Below, one piece after another: positions 47,371 to 54,915 of a stretch of 64,000 nucleotides of DNA. The notes beneath the pieces were generated by a model that was not told the origin of the DNA, did not search any database, and worked only from the letters and a program-made list of their open reading frames with translations. Source of the stretch: Paenisporosarcina quisquiliarum (lineage in GTDB: Bacteria > Bacillota > Bacilli > Bacillales_A > Planococcaceae). Both the position numbers and the translations under genes were made by a program. Location: the NCBI RefSeq assembly GCF_027563315.1, contig NZ_JAMKBJ010000001.1, positions 124,001 through 188,000 of the forward strand, given 5' to 3'. Position 1 is the stretch's first letter; each line of letters opens with the position of its first letter.

Positions 47371-47556
47371 TTATTTTCCCAGAAGTGCCATTACACCTTT
47401 AAATATTAGGAAAAGAGAGAATATTACTATAGCTAAAACACCGATTACGTTAGTTATGGGCTCTAAACCTGCTAAGAAAGTACCTGATAAGGGAACCTTT
47501 AATAATGCGAAACCAGCTAAAATACTAGCCAACATTAAGAGAATAAATCGATCCAT
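47371..47556 (-). CDS. Small two-helix membrane protein, unknown
   Basis: The 61-residue product has two membrane helices (FILLMLASILAGFALLKV and NVIGVLAIVIFSLFLIFKGVMALL) joined by a short loop. The strong ribosome site GAGGAGGCG 9 bases before ATG supports translation. I do not recognise a family. It lies in the gap between pdp and spoIIAA, where B. subtilis carries dacF, and shares the 25-bp hairpin as terminator. Confidence 0.6.
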   Translation of the reverse strand: MDRFILLMLASILAGFALLKVPLSGTFLAGLEPITNVIGVLAIVIFSLFLIFKGVMALLGK

Positions 47557-47687
47557 TTTGTCACGCCTCCTCTCAAAACATTATATGAATTAATGAAAGG
47601 GAAGATGAACCAAAGTGAAATTTTATGAAAAATGTGTAAACCACTTAATAATGAATCGATTCCTCAAACCGCATTCATGAGTCAAAC

Positions 47688-47732
47688 AAAAAAGGAAGGG
47701 GGTGTGACAATGTCACAACCCCTTCCTTTTTA
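47688..47732. other. 22-bp near-perfect hairpin centred on an ATG
   Basis: The arms 47688-47709 and 47711-47732 are complementary except two positions, with A47710 at the centre. The outer parts are A- and T-rich, so it resembles a bidirectional terminator. The ribosome-site-like GGAAGGGGGTG is buried in the left arm and the apex is the A of an ATG. Confidence 0.7.
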
Positions 47733-47874
47733 TTCTTTAGACCACAATGATGCAATTGAAGCAGGGACCTCTTTTTCATTATTTTATTTTGAATTTATGT
47801 CTCAGAAATTTCCTTTAGCTCAATACATAAAAACCTACAAAAAAGTAAAACCTTTTTTCGCCGATGATGTTTAA
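47710..47874 (+). CDS. Possible 54-aa protein starting inside a hairpin
   Basis: The frame from ATG 47710 encodes 54 residues (SQPLPFYSLDHNDAIEA at the start, YKKVKPFFADDV at the end) with soluble-protein-like composition. A purine-rich ribosome site is at the right distance, but both are locked in the hairpin at 47688-47732, so translation would need the hairpin to open. The frame also continues upstream to 47632. I do not recognise it and it may not be a gene. Confidence 0.3.
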   Translation: MSQPLPFYSLDHNDAIEAGTSFSLFYFEFMSQKFPLAQYIKTYKKVKPFFADDV

Positions 47875-47922
47875 ATGAATGAAAGATTTTCCATACTGTT
47901 AATGAATAGAATGGTGCAATTT

Positions 47923-47990
47923 CTGTCGAGAAATAAGAGGTTTAGCCTTTATTTGTCAACGACAAGGAATTGAAGTAGCTCACCTCGAAT
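47923..47990 (+). promoter_or_regulatory. spoIIA promoter region: sigma-H promoter and Spo0A boxes
   Basis: AGGAATT (47965-47971), 12 bases, then CTCGAATAG (GAAT 47987-47990) fits a sigma-H promoter (AGGAWWT...GAAT). Upstream, TTTGTCAA (47952-47959) and TGTCGAG (47924-47930) resemble Spo0A boxes (TTTGTCRAA). The layout matches B. subtilis spoIIA, which needs sigma-H and phosphorylated Spo0A. Confidence 0.7.
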
Positions 47991-48015
47991 AGTCACGGAA
48001 AGGAGGAGTTACTAG

Positions 48016-48372
48016 ATGAAACATCAACTATTATTTGTCGAAGACGGTATAGCAATTATTCGCTTAAAAGGCGAACTTGACCATCATGCCACACAAACAA
48101 TCCGTGACGAAATTTCACAATCTCTTTACAGAGGAACTCTTCGTGCCATTATATGGAACTTGCAAGACTTACATTTTATGGATAGTGCAGGAATTGGACT
48201 TATCTTAGGAAGAATGAGAGATTTTGTTCCTACCAATGGACAAACCGTCATTTTACATCCTTCTGAAACGATGAAAAAAATCTTTCAATATTCTGGTCTC
48301 GGTTCCTATGTTTGGCCAACAACAGAAGAAGAAACAATCGCACAGTTAGGGGGTATTTTAAATGGACAATGA
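48016..48372 (+). CDS. spoIIAA: Anti-anti-sigma factor SpoIIAA
   Basis: SpoIIAA releases sigma-F from SpoIIAB in the forespore when it is dephosphorylated by SpoIIE. The 118-residue STAS protein has the phosphorylatable Ser57 in FMDSAGIGLILGRM and the N-terminal LKGELDHHATQTIRDE. AAAGGAGG precedes the ATG. Its 3' end overlaps spoIIAB by 11 bases, so the pair is coupled. Confidence 0.96.
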   Translation: MKHQLLFVEDGIAIIRLKGELDHHATQTIRDEISQSLYRGTLRAIIWNLQDLHFMDSAGIGLILGRMRDFVPTNGQTVILHPSETMKKIFQYSGLGSYVWPTTEEETIAQLGGILNGQ

Positions 48373-48814
48373 AATGACGCTATCGTTTATTGCCATTAGT
48401 GAAAATGAAGGTTTGGCACGTATGGTGATGACGAGTTTTATTGCATCTCTTGACCCAACCATTGATGAATTAGCTGAGTTTAAAACAATTGTTTCTGAAG
48501 CAGTCACAAACGCCATCATTCATGGATATGAAGAGGATGGGGAGGGCATCGTAACCATACGTGCCAAAAGAACTGGACAATCCATCACGATGACAATCAG
48601 TGATGAAGGCAGAGGGATTCCTAACGTTGAGCAAGCAATGGAACCACTTTATACATCCAAACCGGAGAGAGAACGCTCCGGAATGGGCTTTACCATTATG
48701 GAAAGTTTCTCAGATCATTTATCGGTATGGTCAGAGCCTCAGAAAGGAACTGCGATTACCTTTACGAAGGAATTCTTACCCATACAATCCAACTTCGTTT
48801 TAGGTGAACGATGA
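48362..48814 (+). CDS. spoIIAB: Anti-sigma-F factor / serine kinase SpoIIAB
   Basis: SpoIIAB binds and inhibits sigma-F and phosphorylates SpoIIAA. The 150-residue GHKL kinase shows the N-box TIVSEAVTNAIIHGYEED, the G1 box ISDEGRGIPNVEQA and the G2 box SGMGFTIMESFSD. GGGGGT in the end of spoIIAA serves as ribosome site. The stop overlaps the sigF start (ATGA). Confidence 0.96.
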   Translation: MDNEMTLSFIAISENEGLARMVMTSFIASLDPTIDELAEFKTIVSEAVTNAIIHGYEEDGEGIVTIRAKRTGQSITMTISDEGRGIPNVEQAMEPLYTSKPERERSGMGFTIMESFSDHLSVWSEPQKGTAITFTKEFLPIQSNFVLGER

Positions 48815-49593
48815 CGACGCCTATCGGACAACAACCCGTGTTGTTGACTCAAGAAAAAATGCGAGAATTAATCTTGTTGTCCCAACAAGGAGACAAAGTT
48901 GCCAGACAAACCATGGTTGAAGGAAATACCCGTCTCGTCTGGTCCATTGTCCAACGATTCGCTTCACGGGGAGCGGATTTAGAGGATTTATTTCAAATCG
49001 GTTGTATTGGGTTAATGAAATCTGTCGACAAATTTGATTTATCTTATGAAGTGAAATTTTCAACCTATGCGGTACCAATGATCATTGGGGAAATTCAACG
49101 ATTCCTCAGAGATGATGGCATGGTTAAAGTAAGTCGTTCCATCCGTGAACTGAGTTTCAAAATTCGTCATGCCACAGATGAATTTATTCGTCTTCATGAA
49201 CGTCAGCCGTCCCTGTCCGAGCTTGCCACGACGCTCGATGTGACGATGGATGAAGTAGTACTCGCTTCTGATGCATTGAGAGACCCAGCTTCCCTTCATG
49301 AACAATTGTTTGAAAGTGAAGGAGACGCATTGACCCTAATGGATCAATTAAGAGATGAAAGATCGGAGCGCTCATTTGATCACATTCCATTGCGAGATAT
49401 TTTATCGAAACTCGGAAAACGGGAGCAAATGATTATTTATTTACGCTATTACCTAGACTGTACTCAAAGTGATATTGCCGACAGGCTCGGAATCTCACAA
49501 GTGCAAGTGTCCAGGTTAGAAAAGAAAATACTCAAGCAACTGAAAAGTTGGATGTTACCTAAACAGGCAACATTAAAGGATGGATCTCAATAA
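48811..49593 (+). CDS. sigF: Forespore sigma factor sigma-F
   Basis: Sigma-F is the first compartment-specific sigma factor, active in the forespore after asymmetric division. The 260-residue protein has region 2 (DLEDLFQIGCIGLMKSVDKF, KFSTYAVPMIIGEIQRFLRD), region 3 (VSRSIRELS) and region 4 (LDCTQSDIADRLGISQVQVS). It is the third gene of the spoIIA operon. Its TAA stop overlaps the presumed ATA start of spoVAF. Confidence 0.97.
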   Translation: MTTPIGQQPVLLTQEKMRELILLSQQGDKVARQTMVEGNTRLVWSIVQRFASRGADLEDLFQIGCIGLMKSVDKFDLSYEVKFSTYAVPMIIGEIQRFLRDDGMVKVSRSIRELSFKIRHATDEFIRLHERQPSLSELATTLDVTMDEVVLASDALRDPASLHEQLFESEGDALTLMDQLRDERSERSFDHIPLRDILSKLGKREQMIIYLRYYLDCTQSDIADRLGISQVQVSRLEKKILKQLKSWMLPKQATLKDGSQ

Positions 49594-51044
49594 ATAAGTC
49601 ACTTTTTGCCAATATTCCTGATGCTGAATCCTTTGTTTATTCGAAGTTTGGAAAAGGAGAGAGCTTCGATGTAGGTGTTAAAAAAGCACATGTCTGGTCA
49701 ATTCCGTCGCTATTCGTTTATATGAATGGTCTGATTGACTCCACAACACTTACCCAAATTTTGACGTTGACTCAGAGTACATCTTCACAAGTCAAACGTA
49801 ATTTGGAAATTCATGAAATTGAAGCGATGAACAGTTATTTTCCATATCACTCTGTCACGATTTACGATTCGAAAGATGCTTGGCTGTCCGCGGTATTAAG
49901 TGGACAGCTGGGTATCGTGACTTCAGGTGGATATGTATTCACTGTTGATGTCCGCTCTTATCCTGGCAGACAACCAGATGAACCGGACAATGAAAAAGTC
50001 ATCCGGGGATCACGGGATGGATTTACTGAAAATATTTTGCAGAATACGGCATTAATCCGCAGAAGAATACGCGATGTTTCTCTACGCTTTGAATTAACGA
50101 AACTTTCTACGAGGGGTCAAACGGATACGGTTATTGCCTATGTAAAAGGTGTTGCGAATGAGGAGCACATCGATTATTTACGCAAGCGTATGAAGAAAAT
50201 TCATCATGATGGATTGACAATGACCGACAAATCGCTTGAAGAGTGGTTATTTAAACAAAAGTTTCATCCAGTACCATTCGTCCGTTATACAGAACGTGCA
50301 GATACATGTGCAGCTCATTTACTGGAAGGACACATTGCGATTATCGTAGATACGTCTCCTTCTGTAATTTTGGTTCCCACAACAATCTTTCATCATCTGC
50401 AGCATGCAGAAGAGTATCGACAAGCCCCAATCATTGGTACGGTCGTCCGCATGCTCCGCTTCTCTGGATTTTTCCTGAGTTTAACACTTTTACCTTTCTG
50501 GTATTTACTAGTGGTAGAACCAGATCGTGTGCCAGAGTTTCTTTCCTATATTGGTCCAAAAGAAAATGGAGAGGTACCACTTTTCCTTCAAATTGTGATA
50601 GCTGATATCGGTCTGGAGTTTTTGAGACTTGCTGCTATTCATACCCCCACACCTTTATCCACGGCAATGGGTTTAGTGGCGGCCATTATCATTGGTCAGA
50701 TTGCAATCGATGTGGGACTCTTCATTCCTGAAGTGGTTTTATATACCGCTGTATCGGCGATTTTAACTTTTGCACTGCCGTCATATGAATTAAGTGTGGC
50801 TGCTAAAATGTTTAGGAATGCATTGCTAATAGCAACCGTCGCATTTGGATCCAACGGCTTTTTCATGGGCATCTTGTTCGTATTCTTTTACCTTGTATCA
50901 ATTAAACCGATGGGCGTACCATACTTATGGCCACTTGTCCCATTTTTCCCTAAAGCATTGGCTCGAATTCTTATCCGTTTCCCATCATCCAATGGAGCAC
51001 TCAGACCGTTCATTGTTCATTCACCGAAACGTAAACGTTCCTAA
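49590..51044 (+). CDS. spoVAF: Stage V sporulation protein AF, with non-canonical start
   Basis: SpoVAF is a membrane protein of the GerA family with a role in spore germination complexes. From ATG 49722 the protein would have 440 residues, but conserved N-terminal sequence lies upstream in frame (GESFDVGVKK, then FVYMNGLIDS, matching GTSFDVGV and CNGLTD of B. subtilis). No ATG, GTG, TTG or CTG precedes it back to the stop at 49560. ATA 49590 lies 9 bases after AAAGGA, overlaps the sigF stop, and gives 484 residues (B. subtilis 493). Core motifs are VDVRSYPGRQPDEPD, RGSRDGFTENI, RYTERAD and several C-terminal helices. The start is inferred; the identity is firm. Confidence 0.88.
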   Translation: MNKSLFANIPDAESFVYSKFGKGESFDVGVKKAHVWSIPSLFVYMNGLIDSTTLTQILTLTQSTSSQVKRNLEIHEIEAMNSYFPYHSVTIYDSKDAWLSAVLSGQLGIVTSGGYVFTVDVRSYPGRQPDEPDNEKVIRGSRDGFTENILQNTALIRRRIRDVSLRFELTKLSTRGQTDTVIAYVKGVANEEHIDYLRKRMKKIHHDGLTMTDKSLEEWLFKQKFHPVPFVRYTERADTCAAHLLEGHIAIIVDTSPSVILVPTTIFHHLQHAEEYRQAPIIGTVVRMLRFSGFFLSLTLLPFWYLLVVEPDRVPEFLSYIGPKENGEVPLFLQIVIADIGLEFLRLAAIHTPTPLSTAMGLVAAIIIGQIAIDVGLFIPEVVLYTAVSAILTFALPSYELSVAAKMFRNALLIATVAFGSNGFFMGILFVFFYLVSIKPMGVPYLWPLVPFFPKALARILIRFPSSNGALRPFIVHSPKRKRS

Positions 51045-51115
51045 TCCATACATTGCATCGGAGTCTTTCCCTATGGTAAAGTTCTTATATTGAAAAACCA
51101 CTGGGAGAGATGAAG

Positions 51116-52444
51116 ATGCATTTATTTGGAACACAGTCCGTGGACGAACAGGGTCATTTAACTATCGGCGGAACATCTGCACTGACATTGGCAAAAAACT
51201 ATGGAACACCTTTGTATGTATACGATACTGCTTTAATAAAAGAGCGTGCCCTAGCTTTTATTCAAACATTTGAACGTGAGCACGTTAAAGCTCAAGTTGC
51301 ATATGCGAGTAAAGCATTCTCAAGTATTGCGATGTATCAGCTCGCTGCAGAAGAAGGACTGTCTTTGGATGTTGTTTCCGGAGGCGAATTATACACAGCT
51401 ATTCACGCAGGCTTTCCAGTGGATCGTATTCATTTTCATGGAAATAACAAAAGTGATGATGAATTACTCTTTGCTTTAAACGCTGGAATTGGCTGTATTG
51501 TAGTTGATAACTTCTATGAAATAGAACAGTTAAAGAGATTGACAGAAAACCATAATAAGCAAATTAACATTTTACTACGTGTGACGCCAGGTATCGAAGC
51601 TCACACGCATGACTATATCACGACAGGACAAGCCGATTCGAAATTTGGCTTTGATTTGAATAATGGTCAGGCAGATAAAGCGTTCCATGCAGTAAGAGAT
51701 GAAAAATTTATTCGTCTACTAGGCATGCATTGCCATATTGGGTCACAGATTTTCGATACGGTGGCTTTCTCTTTAGCAGCGAAAAAACTTATCGGGAAAA
51801 TGCTTACCTGGAAAACAGATTTTGGCTTTATTTGCCCGGTGTTAAATTTAGGAGGCGGTTTTGGCATCCGCTATACAGAAGAAGATAAACCACTTCAACC
51901 AGCAATTTATGTAGAAGACATGATCAGGTCGATTCGCTCTGAAATTGGTGAAGCAGATTATCCAATGCCTGAGATTTGGATTGAACCAGGCCGTTCACTA
52001 GTAGGTGACGCAGGGACAACTCTTTATTCGATTGGATCCCAAAAAGAAGTGCCTGGCGTTCGAAATTACCTTGCTGTCGATGGGGGGATGTCAGATAATA
52101 TCCGTCCTGCTCTTTATCAAGCAAAATATGATGCCGCTGTTGCGAATAAAATGACAGCTGAAGCCACTACTACTTATACGGTAGCCGGCAAATGCTGTGA
52201 GTCAGGCGATAAATTAATCGAAGACATTTCTTTACCATCGGTTGAAGCGGGAGATATACTGGCTGTATTTTGCACAGGGGCTTATGGATACTCAATGGCA
52301 AGCAATTATAACAGACTCCCTAGACCGGCTGTGGTGTTCGTGGAAGAGGGCAGTCATCGCGTGGTCATAAAGAGAGAAACCTATGAAGATCTTGTCAGGT
52401 TGGATTGTTCTTTACAGGGAGAAACGGTGGGGGCACATTCATGA
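51116..52444 (+). CDS. lysA: Diaminopimelate decarboxylase
   Basis: LysA makes L-lysine from meso-diaminopimelate, the last step of lysine synthesis. The 442-residue PLP enzyme has the cofactor lysine in VAYASKAFSS, HFHGNNKSDDEL, GMHCHIGSQI, NLGGGFGIRY and the active-site cysteine in GKCCESGD. ATG 51116 has GGGAGAG at 6 bases and fits the B. subtilis start; ATG 51110 is too close. A 31-codon membrane-peptide gene overlaps its stop. Confidence 0.95.
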   Translation: MHLFGTQSVDEQGHLTIGGTSALTLAKNYGTPLYVYDTALIKERALAFIQTFEREHVKAQVAYASKAFSSIAMYQLAAEEGLSLDVVSGGELYTAIHAGFPVDRIHFHGNNKSDDELLFALNAGIGCIVVDNFYEIEQLKRLTENHNKQINILLRVTPGIEAHTHDYITTGQADSKFGFDLNNGQADKAFHAVRDEKFIRLLGMHCHIGSQIFDTVAFSLAAKKLIGKMLTWKTDFGFICPVLNLGGGFGIRYTEEDKPLQPAIYVEDMIRSIRSEIGEADYPMPEIWIEPGRSLVGDAGTTLYSIGSQKEVPGVRNYLAVDGGMSDNIRPALYQAKYDAAVANKMTAEATTTYTVAGKCCESGDKLIEDISLPSVEAGDILAVFCTGAYGYSMASNYNRLPRPAVVFVEEGSHRVVIKRETYEDLVRLDCSLQGETVGAHS

Positions 52445-52536
52445 AAAGAACGAATAACAAACTCTATCTGTTTATTCTATTAGTGGGAATTATCTGGGGA
52501 GTTCTATATTGGATATTTATTGCACCAAACCAATAA
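52441..52536 (+). CDS. 31-aa single-helix membrane peptide coupled to lysA
   Basis: The ATG overlaps the lysA stop as ATGA. The product is a short basic start (KRTNNK) followed by one membrane helix (LYLFILLVGIIWGVLYWIFI) and the end APNQ. The overlap and the clean membrane-peptide composition argue for a real gene, but its function and conservation are unknown to me. Confidence 0.6.
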   Translation: MKRTNNKLYLFILLVGIIWGVLYWIFIAPNQ

Positions 52537-52630
52537 ACTGTTAAATAATGGATTGCGAGTTGAAGTTTTATTGCAAATGATGTAGGATAGTCATTGGTGC
52601 TGAAGCGGAATCAAAAATGAGGGATTTATT

Positions 52631-52996
52631 ATGTTAGTGCGATATAAAAAAAATTGTGAGAAAATAGCGATGGGTCTCCTGTCCTTTATGCCACAAGAAA
52701 AAGATATAAAAAAATTACAAGAAACCATTCATACTTATGAAAACAATCCAAACTGGCATTTGTTTATGTGGAAAAAGGATGAAGATTTTGTAGGCTTGAT
52801 TGGAATAGAAACGACAGATACTGAGTGTTTGGTTCAGCATATTACAGTTACTCCTTCATTTAGAGGTGAAGGAATCGGAAAAGAAATGGTGTCTAAAGTG
52901 AACAATTTCCTTCCATGTAACGAGATAACGGCTGCTGAATCAACAAAACCATTCTTAGATAAGTGCTCTATCCAACAAGAAGGAACAGACGTTTAA
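52631..52996 (+). CDS. ribT: GNAT acetyltransferase RibT
   Basis: The 121-residue GNAT protein matches RibT of B. subtilis from the start (LVRYKKNCEKIAMGLLSFMP) through the acetyl-CoA site (SFRGEGIGKEMVSK). In B. subtilis ribT ends the riboflavin operon; here no rib genes precede it, so it is an orphan. Its acceptor substrate is unknown. GAGGGA precedes the ATG. It converges with ypuF with a 4-base overlap. Confidence 0.88.
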   Translation: MLVRYKKNCEKIAMGLLSFMPQEKDIKKLQETIHTYENNPNWHLFMWKKDEDFVGLIGIETTDTECLVQHITVTPSFRGEGIGKEMVSKVNNFLPCNEITAAESTKPFLDKCSIQQEGTDV

Positions 52997-53016
52997 TGTC
53001 TGTTCCTTCTTTTTTC
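52976..53016 (+). terminator. Terminator of ribT
   Basis: AAGGAACAGAC pairs with GTCTGTTCCTT, followed by CTTTTTT. It contains the stop codons of both converging genes. Confidence 0.82.
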
Positions 53017-53490
53017 TTCACGTGCATTAAGTATTTCTGTACGATCTCGGAGCATATGCTTGTGTATAAGTTGATCACCCGTAAGTGCGATTAATGCTGG
53101 TTGATTATGAATAGCTGATAATAAGTCAGGAGATTCGACTTGAATGGTAAAAGGCTGAAAATCGTTTTTATCGTCTAAACTTTTAATTGATTTCTGTAAA
53201 TTATTCATGAGATCAGAATAGCTAATTCCTTCAGTAAAAACATTCGTACCATTTAAATGGAAGCGCTCGTATGATTTGACCAGCGATCTTTTTGCACCAC
53301 TGAAATTACTTCTTCTCCAGTGGTACATTCCTGTAGAAAGCAAAATCCAAGCAGTAAGCGGATGTGTTTTATCTTTCGGTGCAATCTCTTTCCAGTACTC
53401 TTCCAACACCTCGTGGCATTCAAAATAATCCTCGTGCTCATTAAAATATATGACAAACTGCATAAAAAGTGGGTGAAACAACGGATGCAT
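52993..53490 (-). CDS. ypuF: YpuF, DUF309 protein
   Basis: The 165-residue helical protein carries the DUF309 signature near the N-terminus: YFNEHEDYFECHEVLEEYWKE, followed by AWILLSTGMYHWRRSN. Function unknown. It lies between ribT and scpA as in B. subtilis, though on the opposite strand to them. ATG 53490 is about 10 bases after GAGGAAG; a GTG three codons upstream is too close to that site. Confidence 0.88.
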   Translation of the reverse strand: MHPLFHPLFMQFVIYFNEHEDYFECHEVLEEYWKEIAPKDKTHPLTAWILLSTGMYHWRRSNFSGAKRSLVKSYERFHLNGTNVFTEGISYSDLMNNLQKSIKSLDDKNDFQPFTIQVESPDLLSAIHNQPALIALTGDQLIHKHMLRDRTEILNAREEKRRNRH

Positions 53491-53547
53491 TCTTCTCACA
53501 CTTCCTCTATACTAAAATTTGAATCTATTTGATCGGGTGATCTTAAC

Positions 53548-54327
53548 ATGTCTTATGAAGTAAAATTGGACGCTTTTGAAGGTCCTCTCGATTTATTATT
53601 GCACTTAATCCATCGTTTGGAAATTGATATATATGATATTCCAATGGCAGATTTAACTTTACAGTACATGGAACATATTCGTGCCATGCAGGTGCTTGAA
53701 TTGAATGAAGCCAGTGAATATTTAGTAATGGCTGCTTCTTTACTAGCAATCAAGAGCAAAATGCTGCTTCCGATCCACGAAGGCGAATTGGACGATGACG
53801 ACCTCGTTCTTGATATGAATGATCCAAGGGAAGAATTGGTGAATCGTCTGATTGAATATCGCAAGTTTAAAGAAGCAGCTGAGAATCTTCAACAATTAGA
53901 AGAGCAACGAGCACAAGTCTTCACTAGAGCACCAAGTGACTTGACCGACTACCAACCAACTCAACAATTAACAGCATTTGAAGATCCCTTGAATGTCTAC
54001 GACATGTTGGGAGCATTTCAAAAAATGTTGAGAAGGAAACGATTGAAAGCACCACTGGCAACAAAAATTGCCAGACAGGAACTATCCATTAAAGATCAGA
54101 TGAAAAGTGTTTTCACAACATTGAAATCCCGAGGTGGAAGTTGTTCATTTTCTGAGCTTTTCCCGTCTGAAGACAAACCAACGCTGGTGGTCACATTTTT
54201 ATCGCTACTGGAATTGATGAAAAGACAAATGGTAATGGTCGAACAACGTCAGAATTTTGATGATCTGACAGTTAATCTAATAAACGATCGATGGGAGGAA
54301 GAATCTTTTGAGCCTATTGATGAGTAA
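53548..54327 (+). CDS. scpA: Segregation and condensation protein A
   Basis: ScpA is the kleisin of the SMC-ScpAB condensin that organises and segregates chromosomes. The 259-residue protein has the N-terminal kleisin segment FEGPLDLLLHLIHRLEIDIY and the C-terminal winged-helix part CSFSELFPSE...TFLSLLELMKRQ that binds the SMC head. It overlaps scpB by 20 bases. Confidence 0.96.
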   Translation: MSYEVKLDAFEGPLDLLLHLIHRLEIDIYDIPMADLTLQYMEHIRAMQVLELNEASEYLVMAASLLAIKSKMLLPIHEGELDDDDLVLDMNDPREELVNRLIEYRKFKEAAENLQQLEEQRAQVFTRAPSDLTDYQPTQQLTAFEDPLNVYDMLGAFQKMLRRKRLKAPLATKIARQELSIKDQMKSVFTTLKSRGGSCSFSELFPSEDKPTLVVTFLSLLELMKRQMVMVEQRQNFDDLTVNLINDRWEEESFEPIDE

Positions 54328-54895
54328 AATTGAAAGTTTACTTTTTGTCACAGGAGACGAAGGGTTATCGAGCAAGCAAATTGAAAATTTAACAGGTGCA
54401 ACATCTATAGAGGTAAAAGAAGCATTAGAAAAATTACAGGATGAGTACATAAAATCCAAAACCCGTGGAATTGAATTGAAAGAATTAGCAGGTACATATC
54501 AACTGATTTCTAAAAGACAGAACGCAGAAACGATTCAACGTCTTGTTGAAAACCCTACAAATCAACCTCTTTCACAAGCATCCTTGGAAGTGTTGGCGAT
54601 TGTTGCTTATAAACAGCCAATAACTCGCATTGAGATTGAAGACTTACGAGGTGTGAAAAGTGAAAGACCGTTGCACACATTAAGCCTCAAAGGTCTAATT
54701 CAGGAAGTCGGACGCGCTGAAGGTACGGGACGCGCCATCCTTTACGGCACAACGAAAGAGTTTTTGAATGTATTTGGGTTAAATGATATGAATGAGCTGC
54801 CTCCATTGCCTGAAACGCAAGGTGAGGAAGATGATGACCAAACAGATTTGTTCATGACAAAGTTCCAGGAAGCCTTTGGTGAACAACAAGAATAA
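54308..54895 (+). CDS. scpB: Segregation and condensation protein B
   Basis: ScpB dimers bind the ScpA linker in the SMC complex. The 195-residue protein has two winged-helix domains (ESLLFVTGDEGLSSKQIENL; LEVLAIVAYKQPITRIEIED) with RGVKSERPLHTLSLKGLI. The start is TTG 54308, six bases after GGAGGAAG, inside the end of scpA; an ATG four codons later is the alternative. The C-terminus is acidic, as usual. Confidence 0.95.
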   Translation: MSLLMSKIESLLFVTGDEGLSSKQIENLTGATSIEVKEALEKLQDEYIKSKTRGIELKELAGTYQLISKRQNAETIQRLVENPTNQPLSQASLEVLAIVAYKQPITRIEIEDLRGVKSERPLHTLSLKGLIQEVGRAEGTGRAILYGTTKEFLNVFGLNDMNELPPLPETQGEEDDDQTDLFMTKFQEAFGEQQE

Positions 54896-54915
54896 AAAAC
54901 GAAAGGTGCTGCTGA

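Noticed and set aside
49580-49597. ATG at 49580 as start of spoVAF
   Set aside because: It is in a different frame and meets a stop after five codons.
52537-52630. FMN riboswitch before ribT
   Set aside because: The gap is under 100 bases, lacks the conserved FMN aptamer boxes and no riboflavin synthesis genes follow.
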